From contig CAJUQO010000067.1 of the NCBI GenBank assembly GCA_910588295.1, positions 1 through 17,028 of the forward strand: a DNA stretch of 17,028 bases, read 5' to 3'. This stretch comes from an uncultured Lachnospiraceae bacterium (lineage in GTDB: Bacteria; Bacillota; Clostridia; Lachnospirales; Lachnospiraceae). The position numbers and the translations under genes are program-made. The notes under the pieces were generated by a model. It worked only from the letters and a program-made list of their open reading frames with translations, was not told the origin of the DNA and made no database searches. Positions 6,676 through 12,963 of the stretch are shown here, in pieces (positions within the stretch are counted from its first letter, which is position 1; each line of letters starts with the position of its first letter).

Positions 6676-7362
6676 TTATGAAAACTCAGCTAATCCTTCG
6701 ATGGCGTACACCCGAACCGGGCAGGAATCCAGCCCCTGAATCGGAAGGGGAGAAAAGCTCATAAAGAACACGTCCTTCTCCAGCTTATCCAGGTTTTTCA
6801 GCACTTCCAGAAATGTGATATTTTCCGCCATCAGAATATCATGGAAGGGCTTCACATCCTCATTGCAGTTCTCGATGGACACGCCGTCCCCGAATCCTAC
6901 ACATTTCACCTTGTGGTCACGGAACCACTCGGCGCTCTCCCGGCCGATCAGCAGACGATGGTCCTCCTCCGTATTGGTTGCCGGCGTAAAGGGCTCCATC
7001 TTGTAGGAAGAATCCAGGATCACGATATCACCTTCCTGAATCTTCCCGGCCGCAGCATGGTCCAGATCCGCCGCCGTAATATGGGTATAGGGAGCAACGC
7101 TATCCTTAAAATCCACATAGATCGCCCGCCCCATAAAGTTTGTCAGCGGAAGCTCCGCCACGCTGGGCCAGTTGTCGTCATGATGATAGGGGCATTCACA
7201 GTGGGTTCCCAGATGACTGGTCAGATCCATGATCGTGTGAAAATCCGGAATCGGCCCTCCGGTATTAAAACGATACAGATGGCATCTTCTGGACTCAGTC
7301 TTCGGATCCAGCTCCTTGGTCAGATCCACAATCCTCAAATTTCCCATGTTGTACACGCACAT
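6676..7362 (-). CDS. cyclase-family metal-dependent hydrolase
   Basis: A 228-residue protein of the cyclase family, which includes kynurenine formamidase KynB and isatin hydrolase. The diagnostic metal site is SHLGTHCECPYHH at residues 49-61. The usual GTHxDxPxH aspartate is replaced by Glu56. Other family features are IVDLTKELDP at 11-20, EGDIVILDSSYK and the VGFGDGVSIEN strand-loop. The ATG at 7362 lies nine bases after AAAGGAG; the GTG at 7368 is too close to that site. It is the first gene of the operon, about 60 bases downstream of the predicted transcription start. Family enzymes open amide or lactone-type rings. In this setting a lactone or cyclic sugar-acid substrate is plausible but unproven. 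It is unlikely to act in tryptophan breakdown because no kynurenine genes are nearby. Confidence 0.9.
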   Translation of the reverse strand: MCVYNMGNLRIVDLTKELDPKTESRRCHLYRFNTGGPIPDFHTIMDLTSHLGTHCECPYHHDDNWPSVAELPLTNFMGRAIYVDFKDSVAPYTHITAADLDHAAAGKIQEGDIVILDSSYKMEPFTPATNTEEDHRLLIGRESAEWFRDHKVKCVGFGDGVSIENCNEDVKPFHDILMAENITFLEVLKNLDKLEKDVFFMSFSPLPIQGLDSCPVRVYAIEGLAEFS

Positions 7363-7403
7363 AACCACATTCTCCTTTTTGTTATTAGTTTCTTGACGCT
7401 GAA

Positions 7404-7417
7404 TGTAATCGCTTACA
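7404..7417. promoter_or_regulatory. operator A: TGTAA-TCGC-TTACA
   Basis: An inverted repeat TGTAATCGCTTACA, extended by AA and TT to 18 bases, sits immediately downstream of the predicted operon start. The CG centre resembles LacI-family operators, and it matches the CcpA cre consensus with one mismatch. It shares arms with operator B, which has a different centre, so a dedicated regulator is favoured over CcpA. Confidence 0.65.
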
Positions 7418-7427
7418 TTTTTACCTG

Positions 7428-7456
7428 ATTATAATTGACGGGTTTGTGAATATCAA
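7428..7456 (-). promoter_or_regulatory. sigma-A promoter of the cyclase-reductase-TRAP operon
   Basis: On the minus strand the -35 is TTGATA (7451-7456) and the -10 is a perfect TATAAT (7428-7433), with a 17-base spacer. Predicted start is near 7421, so operator A covers roughly +4 to +17. This arrangement predicts strong, repressible transcription. Confidence 0.82.
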
Positions 7457-7565
7457 TATGTTTTTTTACACAATTTTCATACTTATTTTTGTACAAATTC
7501 CATAATGAATGGGATTGTTTAATGTTTTTTCACAATTATTCATCTTGCACGCACTAATATTTGTT

Positions 7566-7579
7566 TGTAAGTACTTACA
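7566..7579. promoter_or_regulatory. operator B: TGTAAGTACTTACA
   Basis: A perfect 14-base palindrome with the same TGTAA/TTACA arms as operator A, 162 bases away. It lies about 90 bases upstream of the kinase -35. The pair could be bridged by one tetrameric regulator or used by two dimers. No cognate regulator is encoded next to the site; GntR- or LacI-type binding is possible. Confidence 0.6.
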
Positions 7580-7609
7580 TTTGTAGATGATTTATCAATC
7601 AGAAGGGAG

Positions 7610-7640
7610 GTAACAGTTCTGCCGGAGGCTAAACTGTTAC
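7610..7640. repeat. inverted repeat, GTAACAGTT/AACTGTTAC
   Basis: Perfect 9-base arms with a 13-base spacer; the arm centres are about two helical turns apart. It lies just upstream of the predicted kinase promoter, so it is more likely a DNA-level site or small palindromic repeat than transcribed RNA. The spacer word GAGGCT (7625-7630) is complementary to AGCCTC at 7674-7679, so a pseudoknot would form if it is transcribed. Confidence 0.55.
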
Positions 7641-7650
7641 AACGCGAAAC

Positions 7651-7669
7651 ATACGGGAAAAATCCGTAT
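7651..7669. repeat. inverted repeat, ATACGGG-AAAAA-TCCGTAT
   Basis: The arms pair over seven positions (one as G-U in RNA) around a five-A centre. The repeat ends at the first base of the predicted kinase -35. A position abutting a -35 suits an activator or repressor site; a simple RNA hairpin is the alternative. Confidence 0.5.
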
Positions 7670-7698
7670 TTACAGCCTCTCACCGCAAATGCTACAAT
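7669..7698 (+). promoter_or_regulatory. sigma-A promoter of the PfkB kinase gene
   Basis: The -35 is TTTACA (7669-7674), the spacer 18 bases and the -10 TACAAT (7693-7698), preceded by TGC as an extended -10. Start is predicted near 7705, giving a leader of about 35 bases. A weaker upstream option, TTCACA (7529-7534) with ACTAAT (7553-7558), would transcribe the inverted repeats. Confidence 0.6.
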
Positions 7699-7739
7699 TA
7701 AGACACTACTTTTAAATTATTTTCGGAGGAATTTGGGCT

Positions 7740-8693
7740 ATGGATGTTTTGACAATGGGTGAATTACTGGTTGAGATCATGCGCGATACGGAGGGCGCCT
7801 CCCTCCGGGAGAAAGGAATTTTCCTGGGGCCTTTTCCCAGCGGCGCACCGGCCATCTGCATAGACACGGCCGCGCGCCTGGGCTGCAGCACGGCCATCAT
7901 CGGCGGAGTAGGCCGGGACGATTTCGGCGACTGTATCCTGAAACGTCTGGAACGCGACGGGGTTGGCACAAACCATGTACTGACCAGCCCGACAGGGTCT
8001 ACCGGATGTGCTTTCGTCACCTATTTTGCCGACGGTTCCCGCAAATTCATCTTTCATATGGACAACACGCCCGCCGTGGCCGCAAAAGCCCCCTCCCCAA
8101 AAGCCCTGGGGGCGGTGCGCTATTTCCATATCATGGGCTGCTCTCTCACCGCCAACGCCGCCTTTGGAGCGGAAATCCTCCGGCTGATGCATGAATTGAA
8201 AGCGGCGGGCACAAAGATCTCCTTCGATCCCAATATCCGCAGAGAGTTGCTCACAGGGGATCCGAAGCTGTATATCCACGATCTCATGGATCATGTCAAC
8301 ATTTTCCTCCCCGGTCTGGAAGAGCTTCTCCTGATCACAGATTCCACATCCGAAACGGAAGCCGTCGAAAAATGCTTTTCCCGGCCGTCCATGGAAGTGG
8401 TCATGCTGAAAAACGGTTCCAAAGGCAGCCGGATCTATACGAGAGACGGCATGTCCGAAATCGGTGTTTATAAGGTTATTCAAAAAGACGCCACCGGCGC
8501 CGGGGACTGTTTCGACGGAGCCTTCCTCGCCGGACTGTGCCAGGGCAGGGATCTTGTGACCGCCGCCAAAATGGGGGCCGCCGCCGGTGCGCTGAACGCT
8601 GCCGCCTTCGGGCCCATGGAGGGAGATATCTCGCCGGAGGCTGTGGAAAACATCCTGCGTGGTACGGCAGAAAAGGAAGGGAATCCACATTAG
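7740..8693 (+). CDS. PfkB-family sugar kinase (tagatose/ketodeoxygluconate kinase-like)
   Basis: A 317-residue ATP-dependent carbohydrate kinase of the ribokinase/PfkB fold. The N-terminal substrate lid region reads GELLVEIMRDTEG, then GPFPSGAPAICIDTAARLG (residues 30-48), which resembles bacterial tagatose-kinase-type proteins. GGVGRDDFG follows at 55-63 and FDPNIRREL at 162-170. The anion-hole motif ATGAGDCFDGAFLAG is at 251-265, with catalytic base Asp256. CGGAGG ten bases before the ATG supports the start. It stands alone, divergent from the cyclase-reductase-TRAP operon across shared operators. This suggests that it phosphorylates the product of that pathway. The exact sugar cannot be assigned; 2-keto-3-deoxygluconate and tagatose-like ketoses are the leading options. 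Confidence 0.92.
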   Translation: MDVLTMGELLVEIMRDTEGASLREKGIFLGPFPSGAPAICIDTAARLGCSTAIIGGVGRDDFGDCILKRLERDGVGTNHVLTSPTGSTGCAFVTYFADGSRKFIFHMDNTPAVAAKAPSPKALGAVRYFHIMGCSLTANAAFGAEILRLMHELKAAGTKISFDPNIRRELLTGDPKLYIHDLMDHVNIFLPGLEELLLITDSTSETEAVEKCFSRPSMEVVMLKNGSKGSRIYTRDGMSEIGVYKVIQKDATGAGDCFDGAFLAGLCQGRDLVTAAKMGAAAGALNAAAFGPMEGDISPEAVENILRGTAEKEGNPH

Positions 8694-8714
8694 AAAATCA
8701 CACACGGTCACCTA

Positions 8715-8753
8715 AAAAAGCCATGCACCGCATCCCGCGGGGCATGGCTTTTT
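8715..8753. terminator. bidirectional intrinsic terminator
   Basis: AAAAAGCCATGC (8715-8726) pairs perfectly over 12 bases with GCATGGCTTTTT (8742-8753). A small CCGC/GCGG stem lies in the loop. A and T runs flank both sides, so it serves the kinase gene and the converging ABC permease gene. Confidence 0.88.
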
Positions 8754-8775
8754 ATAAACTGGCAGTTCCTACGGA

Positions 8776-9624
8776 TTATTTTACCGCACCGTTCACAACG
8801 CCGTTCAGTATCTGCTTCTGGCAAATAATATAAAAGATAAGAATTGGCAGGAGAGCCAGCAGATACGAGGCAAACGCAAGGTTGTAGTTTGTGCCGAACT
8901 GTGTCTGGAAAGACATCTGTGCCAGCGGAAGGGTGTTCAGGCCGCTTCCGGACATAATCACAAGGGGGGTCATAACGTCGTTCCACACACTCAGCGCGGT
9001 AATGACTGCCACAGTCGCATGCATGGGTTTCATGATCGGGAAGATAATCTTCCAGTAAGTCGTCCAGGTACTGGCGCCGTCTACGCGGGCCGCTTCTTCC
9101 AGGGCGATCGGGATATTGACCAGATACCCGGAGTACAGCATCAGGTTCATGGGCATATAAAATACCACATAACAGAGGATTACGCCGAAAATATTGGCGA
9201 TGCCCCACTCTGCCGTCTGCTTTACCAGGGGCATCATCAGGATCGCAAAGGGTACAAACATACCGCTGACAATATACAGGTAGACCAGATTGTACCATTT
9301 ATTTTTCGCCTTGTTTCTTCCGATGGCATAGCCCACCATCGAATGGATCACCACGGAGATCACCACGGTAACGCCGGTGATCAGCAGACTGTTCCGCAGA
9401 GAATTCCAGAAATCCGTCACCCGCATGGCCTCCGCAAAATTGGAAAAGCTCCAGGATTTTGGCAGGGAAAGGATGCCGGCGATGCTGTTGGTCATCTCCG
9501 AGGGCTGCTTAAAGGCAATGACGATGGTCATATACAGCGGGAAAATGATCGTGATCAGGCCGCAGATCAACAGGATGGTAATCGGCCAATTATATCTTTC
9601 TTTAACTTTTGCTTTTCCATTCAT
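8776..9624 (-). CDS. carbohydrate ABC transporter permease, MalG type
   Basis: A 282-residue inner-membrane permease of the CUT1 sugar ABC transporters, with six hydrophobic helices and normal length. The EAA loop that contacts the ATPase is EEAARVDGASTWTTYWKIIFP at about residues 176-196, here split as EEAARVDGAS and TYWKIIFPIMKP. The N-terminus, NWPITILLICGLITIIFPLYM, is a typical first helix. The ATG shares its A with the TAA stop of the upstream permease (TAATG), and AAGGAGGAG lies in the end of that gene, so translation is probably coupled. It forms a heterodimer with the MalF-type subunit. No ATPase gene follows; a shared MsmK-type ATPase elsewhere is expected. Substrate is inferred from the nearby alpha-glucosidase. 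Confidence 0.94.
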   Translation of the reverse strand: MNGKAKVKERYNWPITILLICGLITIIFPLYMTIVIAFKQPSEMTNSIAGILSLPKSWSFSNFAEAMRVTDFWNSLRNSLLITGVTVVISVVIHSMVGYAIGRNKAKNKWYNLVYLYIVSGMFVPFAILMMPLVKQTAEWGIANIFGVILCYVVFYMPMNLMLYSGYLVNIPIALEEAARVDGASTWTTYWKIIFPIMKPMHATVAVITALSVWNDVMTPLVIMSGSGLNTLPLAQMSFQTQFGTNYNLAFASYLLALLPILIFYIICQKQILNGVVNGAVK

Positions 9625-10469
9625 TATAACTGCTCCTCCTTACTGCTTGTAAACTGAAGCTGCGCCACCGAGAACGCCACAATGATGACAAAGAACAGTA
9701 CGGCGTTGGCGCTCTGGAAACCGAACTGTCCGCCCGCCATACCATTGTTGTAGATCAGGAAAGAGATAGACTCGGTACTCTGAGCCGGGCCGCCCTTCGT
9801 CAATGCCATGATCTGGTCAAATACCATCAGGAAGTTCTTCACGGACAATACCATGTTGATGCTGAAAAACGGTATGATCAGCGGGAAAGTCAGATGTTTG
9901 AACTGGGACCAACCGGTGGCTCCGTCAATGGAACCGGCCTCATAGACATCCTCCGGCACTGTGGAAAGGCCGGATATGTAAATGATCGTATTCATGGCCA
10001 CGGCCTGCCAGGCACAGACAATCACGATACCCACCCAGGCCCATGTGGAGCTGGCCAGGATACTGGTGGTATTAAAGATCGCCGGTACAATGTAAGTAAA
10101 GAAATAATTGAAAATGTAACCCACCACCAGGGCTCCCAGGATATTCGGTACGAAATACAGGCCCCGCAGCGTACTCTTAAATTTAATCTTGCTGTTCAGT
10201 CCAAGGGCAAGGATCAGGCTGATTACATTCGTAACAATCGTGGCCGCAAGAGCCATTTTTATAGTAAACAGGTACGATTTTCCCACGCGGCCGTCCGTAA
10301 ACAGATCAGCATAATTGCGCAGACCCACCCAATCATAGTCTCCGTATCCGCGGAAATTGGTAAAGCTGTAAATCACACCCTTGATCAACGGCAGGGTATT
10401 AAAAAGAAAGAACAGCACAACCACCGGGATCGTCATCAGTAAAAACGTCATTTTTCTATCGTTTTTCAT
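9624..10469 (-). CDS. carbohydrate ABC transporter permease, MalF type
   Basis: A 281-residue membrane subunit pairing with the MalG-type protein. It has six hydrophobic helices, the first at MTFLLMTIPVVVLFFLF. The conserved GLRNYADLF and GLYFVPNILGALVVGYIF segments follow. The EAA loop DVYEAGSIDGATGWSQFKHL is at about residues 177-196, ahead of FPLIIP. The short form without the extra MalF periplasmic domain is usual for Firmicute oligosaccharide transporters. GGGGAGGAG upstream of the ATG supports the start. It lies 20 bases after the binding-protein gene and overlaps the next permease by one base. Confidence 0.94.
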   Translation of the reverse strand: MKNDRKMTFLLMTIPVVVLFFLFNTLPLIKGVIYSFTNFRGYGDYDWVGLRNYADLFTDGRVGKSYLFTIKMALAATIVTNVISLILALGLNSKIKFKSTLRGLYFVPNILGALVVGYIFNYFFTYIVPAIFNTTSILASSTWAWVGIVIVCAWQAVAMNTIIYISGLSTVPEDVYEAGSIDGATGWSQFKHLTFPLIIPFFSINMVLSVKNFLMVFDQIMALTKGGPAQSTESISFLIYNNGMAGGQFGFQSANAVLFFVIIVAFSVAQLQFTSSKEEQL

Positions 10470-10489
10470 AGTCTCTCACTCCTCCCCCT

Positions 10490-11785
10490 CTACTGATTTC
10501 CACTCTGTTTATTGTATTCTTCCACCATCCGGATGATATCACGGTTGTATCTGGCCCAGTCGGAGTCAAATTTATTCAGGAAAGCATCCAGATCTCCCTC
10601 AATGAGGTAAGTCTGAATCTGCGCGTCCACGGCCATCTCCGACGGATAGTAATGATCCTGGTAATCGGCCATCTTGCCGGACTTGATATATTCCAGCATC
10701 CCGTCCAGATTGGAAGCCAGGGTGAAGTCGCCCGTCTTGCAGGGAACGGCTTTCTGGTCATCCAGATACTTCTGTACATTCTCGTCTGCCAGAAGGAAAT
10801 CCAGCACCTCATAGGCCGCCTCTTTCTTTCCCTCGTCCATACAGGCGTTGGTGACACAGAACTGCAGGTCCACGCCGGAATTTAAGGTATTGCCATTAGG
10901 ATCACTGCTTCCGGGCGTCACGAAAGAATCAATATCCATGTCCGGGTTCACGGACTGGATCTGGGGTACCGCATAGCTTCCGATGGCAAACATGGCGGAT
11001 TCCCCGTTGGCAAATGCCGTACAGGCGTCGTTATAACCGTAGGCAAAGGGGCCGTCCTCGCCATATTCTACCAGCGCCTTTATTTTCTCCGCCACTTCCC
11101 TGTACGCTTCTGTAAAATTGGCGTTTCCTGCATTCACCTGCTGGCAGATGTCTGCCGGCGCCAGGTCTACGGCCAGGGAATTCCAGGGAGCCAGGCAGGT
11201 CCAGGTATCTTTAAAGCCGAAATAGAAGGGCAAAATACCTTCGGACCGGATCGTTTCACACAAGGCTGTCATTTCTTCCCATGTGGTGGGGATTTCCCAT
11301 CCATGTTCTTTAAACATCTCACGGTTGTACAGAATGCCCGCCGCGTTGGCCACATAAGGCACGCCGAAAATGCCGTCTGTGGGAACGAATTCCAGGCCTT
11401 CCAGAATATCCCTGTAACCCGGATTGATCGTCTCCATGCCAGGATAATCTGTCAGATCCGCCAGAATGCCCGCATCAATGAAATAAGAAAAGTTGATGTC
11501 ACCGCCAATACCCAGAATGTCCGGATAATCCTCCCGGATAAACCTGGTCTTCATGATCGTCGTCGCGTCATTGGGGGAGTCGATCTTCAGGTGGATATTG
11601 TCGTGTGTGCTGTTAAACTCTTCCTCCAGCTGTTTAAAAACACTCACTGCCTCCGGCTTGTACTGCACCAGCTCAATCTCAATCTTGCCGCTGTTTTCCT
11701 GGCCGCCCCCGCAGCCAGTAAGAAGAACCGAGACAGGCAGCATGCCGGCCAGAAAAAGGCTTGTTATTTTTTCCCTCTTTCTCAT
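10490..11785 (-). CDS. sugar ABC transporter substrate-binding lipoprotein
   Basis: A 431-residue extracellular solute-binding protein of family 1. MRKREKITSLFLAGMLPVSV is a signal peptide ending in the lipobox LLTGC, so the mature protein is anchored through Cys25. The mature region has features typical of maltodextrin/oligosaccharide receptors: VFKQLEEEFNSTHDNIHLKI, DYPDILGIGGD, FGVPYVANAAGILYNREMFKEHGWEIPTTW (split here at YVANAAG), and FANGESAMFAIGSYAVPQIQ. Aromatic and acidic pocket residues are plentiful. AAAGGAG lies ten bases before the ATG. It is the first gene of the operon and divergent from an AraC-family regulator that probably controls it. An alpha-glucoside ligand is inferred from the GH31 gene nearby. 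Confidence 0.94.
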   Translation of the reverse strand: MRKREKITSLFLAGMLPVSVLLTGCGGGQENSGKIEIELVQYKPEAVSVFKQLEEEFNSTHDNIHLKIDSPNDATTIMKTRFIREDYPDILGIGGDINFSYFIDAGILADLTDYPGMETINPGYRDILEGLEFVPTDGIFGVPYVANAAGILYNREMFKEHGWEIPTTWEEMTALCETIRSEGILPFYFGFKDTWTCLAPWNSLAVDLAPADICQQVNAGNANFTEAYREVAEKIKALVEYGEDGPFAYGYNDACTAFANGESAMFAIGSYAVPQIQSVNPDMDIDSFVTPGSSDPNGNTLNSGVDLQFCVTNACMDEGKKEAAYEVLDFLLADENVQKYLDDQKAVPCKTGDFTLASNLDGMLEYIKSGKMADYQDHYYPSEMAVDAQIQTYLIEGDLDAFLNKFDSDWARYNRDIIRMVEEYNKQSGNQ

Positions 11786-11880
11786 CGTATTATTCTCCTT
11801 TCTTAATTTCCTGACGGCGGTTAAGCCGCAAAAAGCACCTTTCCACCGCCCGGATAGAATACTGATTCATTTGCACGGGT

Positions 11881-11889
11881 ATTATAACA
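11881..11889 (-). promoter_or_regulatory. extended -10 promoter of the sugar ABC operon
   Basis: On the minus strand TGTTATAAT gives a perfect -10 with an extended TG. The best -35 at 17 bases, TTTATG, is poor, which fits a promoter needing an AraC-type activator. Start is near 11874, about 90 bases before the binding-protein ATG. The leader contains a GGCGGT/ACCGCC pairing. Confidence 0.6.
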
Positions 11890-11979
11890 TTCCTAAATGC
11901 GTCCATAAATATCCGTATATTTGCTTTTTTATACCATTATGCAGACTTTTCCCCCTATAAGAAAAAACATGTAGCATTT

Positions 11980-11988
11980 TGGTATATT
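11980..11988 (+). promoter_or_regulatory. extended -10 promoter of AraC-family gene 1
   Basis: TGGTATATT combines an extended TG with a TATATT -10; no good -35 is present. It implies a leader of about 50 bases. The leader contains a CCGC/GCGG mini-hairpin preceded by nine A bases. Confidence 0.4.
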
Positions 11989-12044
11989 ATCACTTATACT
12001 TAAAAAAAAACCGCTCTGCGGACATACATTCGGAGGACATCCTT

Positions 12045-12902
12045 ATGAGCGATATCATCTTCTCCATCTTTCCCAACGAAAATTTTGTGGATCTTAGCCT
12101 GTATCAATTCGGCTGGGAGCGCTGCGAACCGTCCCACATTTTCGGTCCCGCGGCCCGCAACCATTATCTGTTCCATTACGTGATATCCGGTACGGGAAAA
12201 CTGTACGCCGACGATGCCTCCGGGCACACCCGCATCAACCAAATCAAGAGCGGGCAGGGCTTTATGATCTTCCCCAACCAAGTCAACACCTATATCGCCG
12301 ACAAAGATCTGCCCTGGGAATATACCTGGGTGGAGTTCGACGGGCTGCGGGTACGGGAGGCCCTGTCCATCACAGGGCTTTCCCCCGATGCCCCTGTCTA
12401 CCGCGCCCGTTCCCATGATATGAGAGAAACCATGATGCAGGAGATGCTCTATATCGCCAGACACGGCGATATGCCGCCCTTCCACCTGATCGGCCACCTG
12501 TATCTTTTTCTGGATGCCCTGACTCGCTCAGTCTCGCCCCTGAACCTTTCCCATTCCAAAAACGGAAAGCTCCGGGATTTTTATGTCCGGGAGGCCCTGT
12601 CTTTTATCGAGCTGAATTTTCAAAACGATATCTCCATGGAAGACATTGCCGACCACTGTGGGCTGAACCGCAGCTACTTCGGAAAAATATTTAAAAGCGC
12701 CATGGGACAGACGCCCCAGACATTCCTGCTGAATTATCGTATGACAAAGGCCGCAGAGCTTCTGAAACTAACCCGCCTGTCCATCGGCGATACCGGCAAA
12801 GCTGTAGGCTATGACAACCAGCTTCATTTTTCACGGGCTTTCAAAAATGTATTCGGCGTATCGCCGCGGGCATGGCGCAACCAGAACCAGCTCACTGTGT
12901 AG
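12045..12902 (+). CDS. AraC-family transcriptional regulator, probable ABC operon activator
   Basis: A 285-residue regulator. Residues ~15-130 form an AraC-type cupin sensor, with YLFHYVISGTGKLY, GQGFMIFPNQVNTY and WEYTWVEFDG. The C-terminal ~100 residues hold two helix-turn-helix motifs: ISMEDIADHCGLNRSYFGKIF, split here as ISMEDIADHCGL and RSYFGKIFK, and IGDTGKAVGYDNQLHFSRAFK, with the closing FGVSPRAWR. I chose the ATG at 12045 because GGAGG lies eight bases upstream; the frame stays open to 11979 but has no ribosome site there and would overlap the promoter. The MsmR/RafR-like architecture and the divergent position next to a CUT1 transporter suggest that it activates that operon when sugar is bound. 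Confidence 0.92.
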   Translation: MSDIIFSIFPNENFVDLSLYQFGWERCEPSHIFGPAARNHYLFHYVISGTGKLYADDASGHTRINQIKSGQGFMIFPNQVNTYIADKDLPWEYTWVEFDGLRVREALSITGLSPDAPVYRARSHDMRETMMQEMLYIARHGDMPPFHLIGHLYLFLDALTRSVSPLNLSHSKNGKLRDFYVREALSFIELNFQNDISMEDIADHCGLNRSYFGKIFKSAMGQTPQTFLLNYRMTKAAELLKLTRLSIGDTGKAVGYDNQLHFSRAFKNVFGVSPRAWRNQNQLTV

Positions 12903-12918
12903 CGTATCATTCATCTGC

Positions 12919-12940
12919 GGCAGGGCCCCCTGCCTGTTTT
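12919..12940 (+). terminator. intrinsic terminator of AraC-family gene 1
   Basis: GGCAGG (12919-12924) pairs with CCTGCC (12929-12934) around a GCCC loop, followed by TGTTTT. It lies 16 bases after the regulator stop. The converging GH31 gene meets the same hairpin, but without a T run on its side. Confidence 0.6.
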
Positions 12941-12963
12941 CTAACCATGCCCAAAACCGTATA

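Larger units (their letters stand above)
7369..7739. other. divergent regulatory region between cyclase operon and kinase
   Basis: This 371-base gene-free stretch is AT-rich and carries two promoters facing outward and four inverted repeats, listed separately. I see no small reading frame with a ribosome site and no tRNA. From left to right it holds operator A, the operon promoter, an AT-rich spacer, operator B, a 9-base-arm repeat, a 7-base-arm repeat and the kinase promoter. Confidence 0.8.

Noticed and set aside
7404..7417. Operator A as a CcpA cre site
   Set aside because: It matches the cre consensus with one mismatch, but operator B shares its arms without the CG centre, so a local regulator explains both better. 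Not excluded.
7764..8711. 315-residue minus-strand frame opposite the PfkB kinase
   Set aside because: The plus strand carries the complete PfkB motif set and a good ribosome site; the antisense frame is a codon-bias artefact.
12002..12020. CCGC/GCGG mini-hairpin with nine T on the minus strand as a terminator
   Set aside because: The stem is only four pairs and no minus-strand gene ends nearby; it lies in the leader of the AraC-family gene and may be chance.
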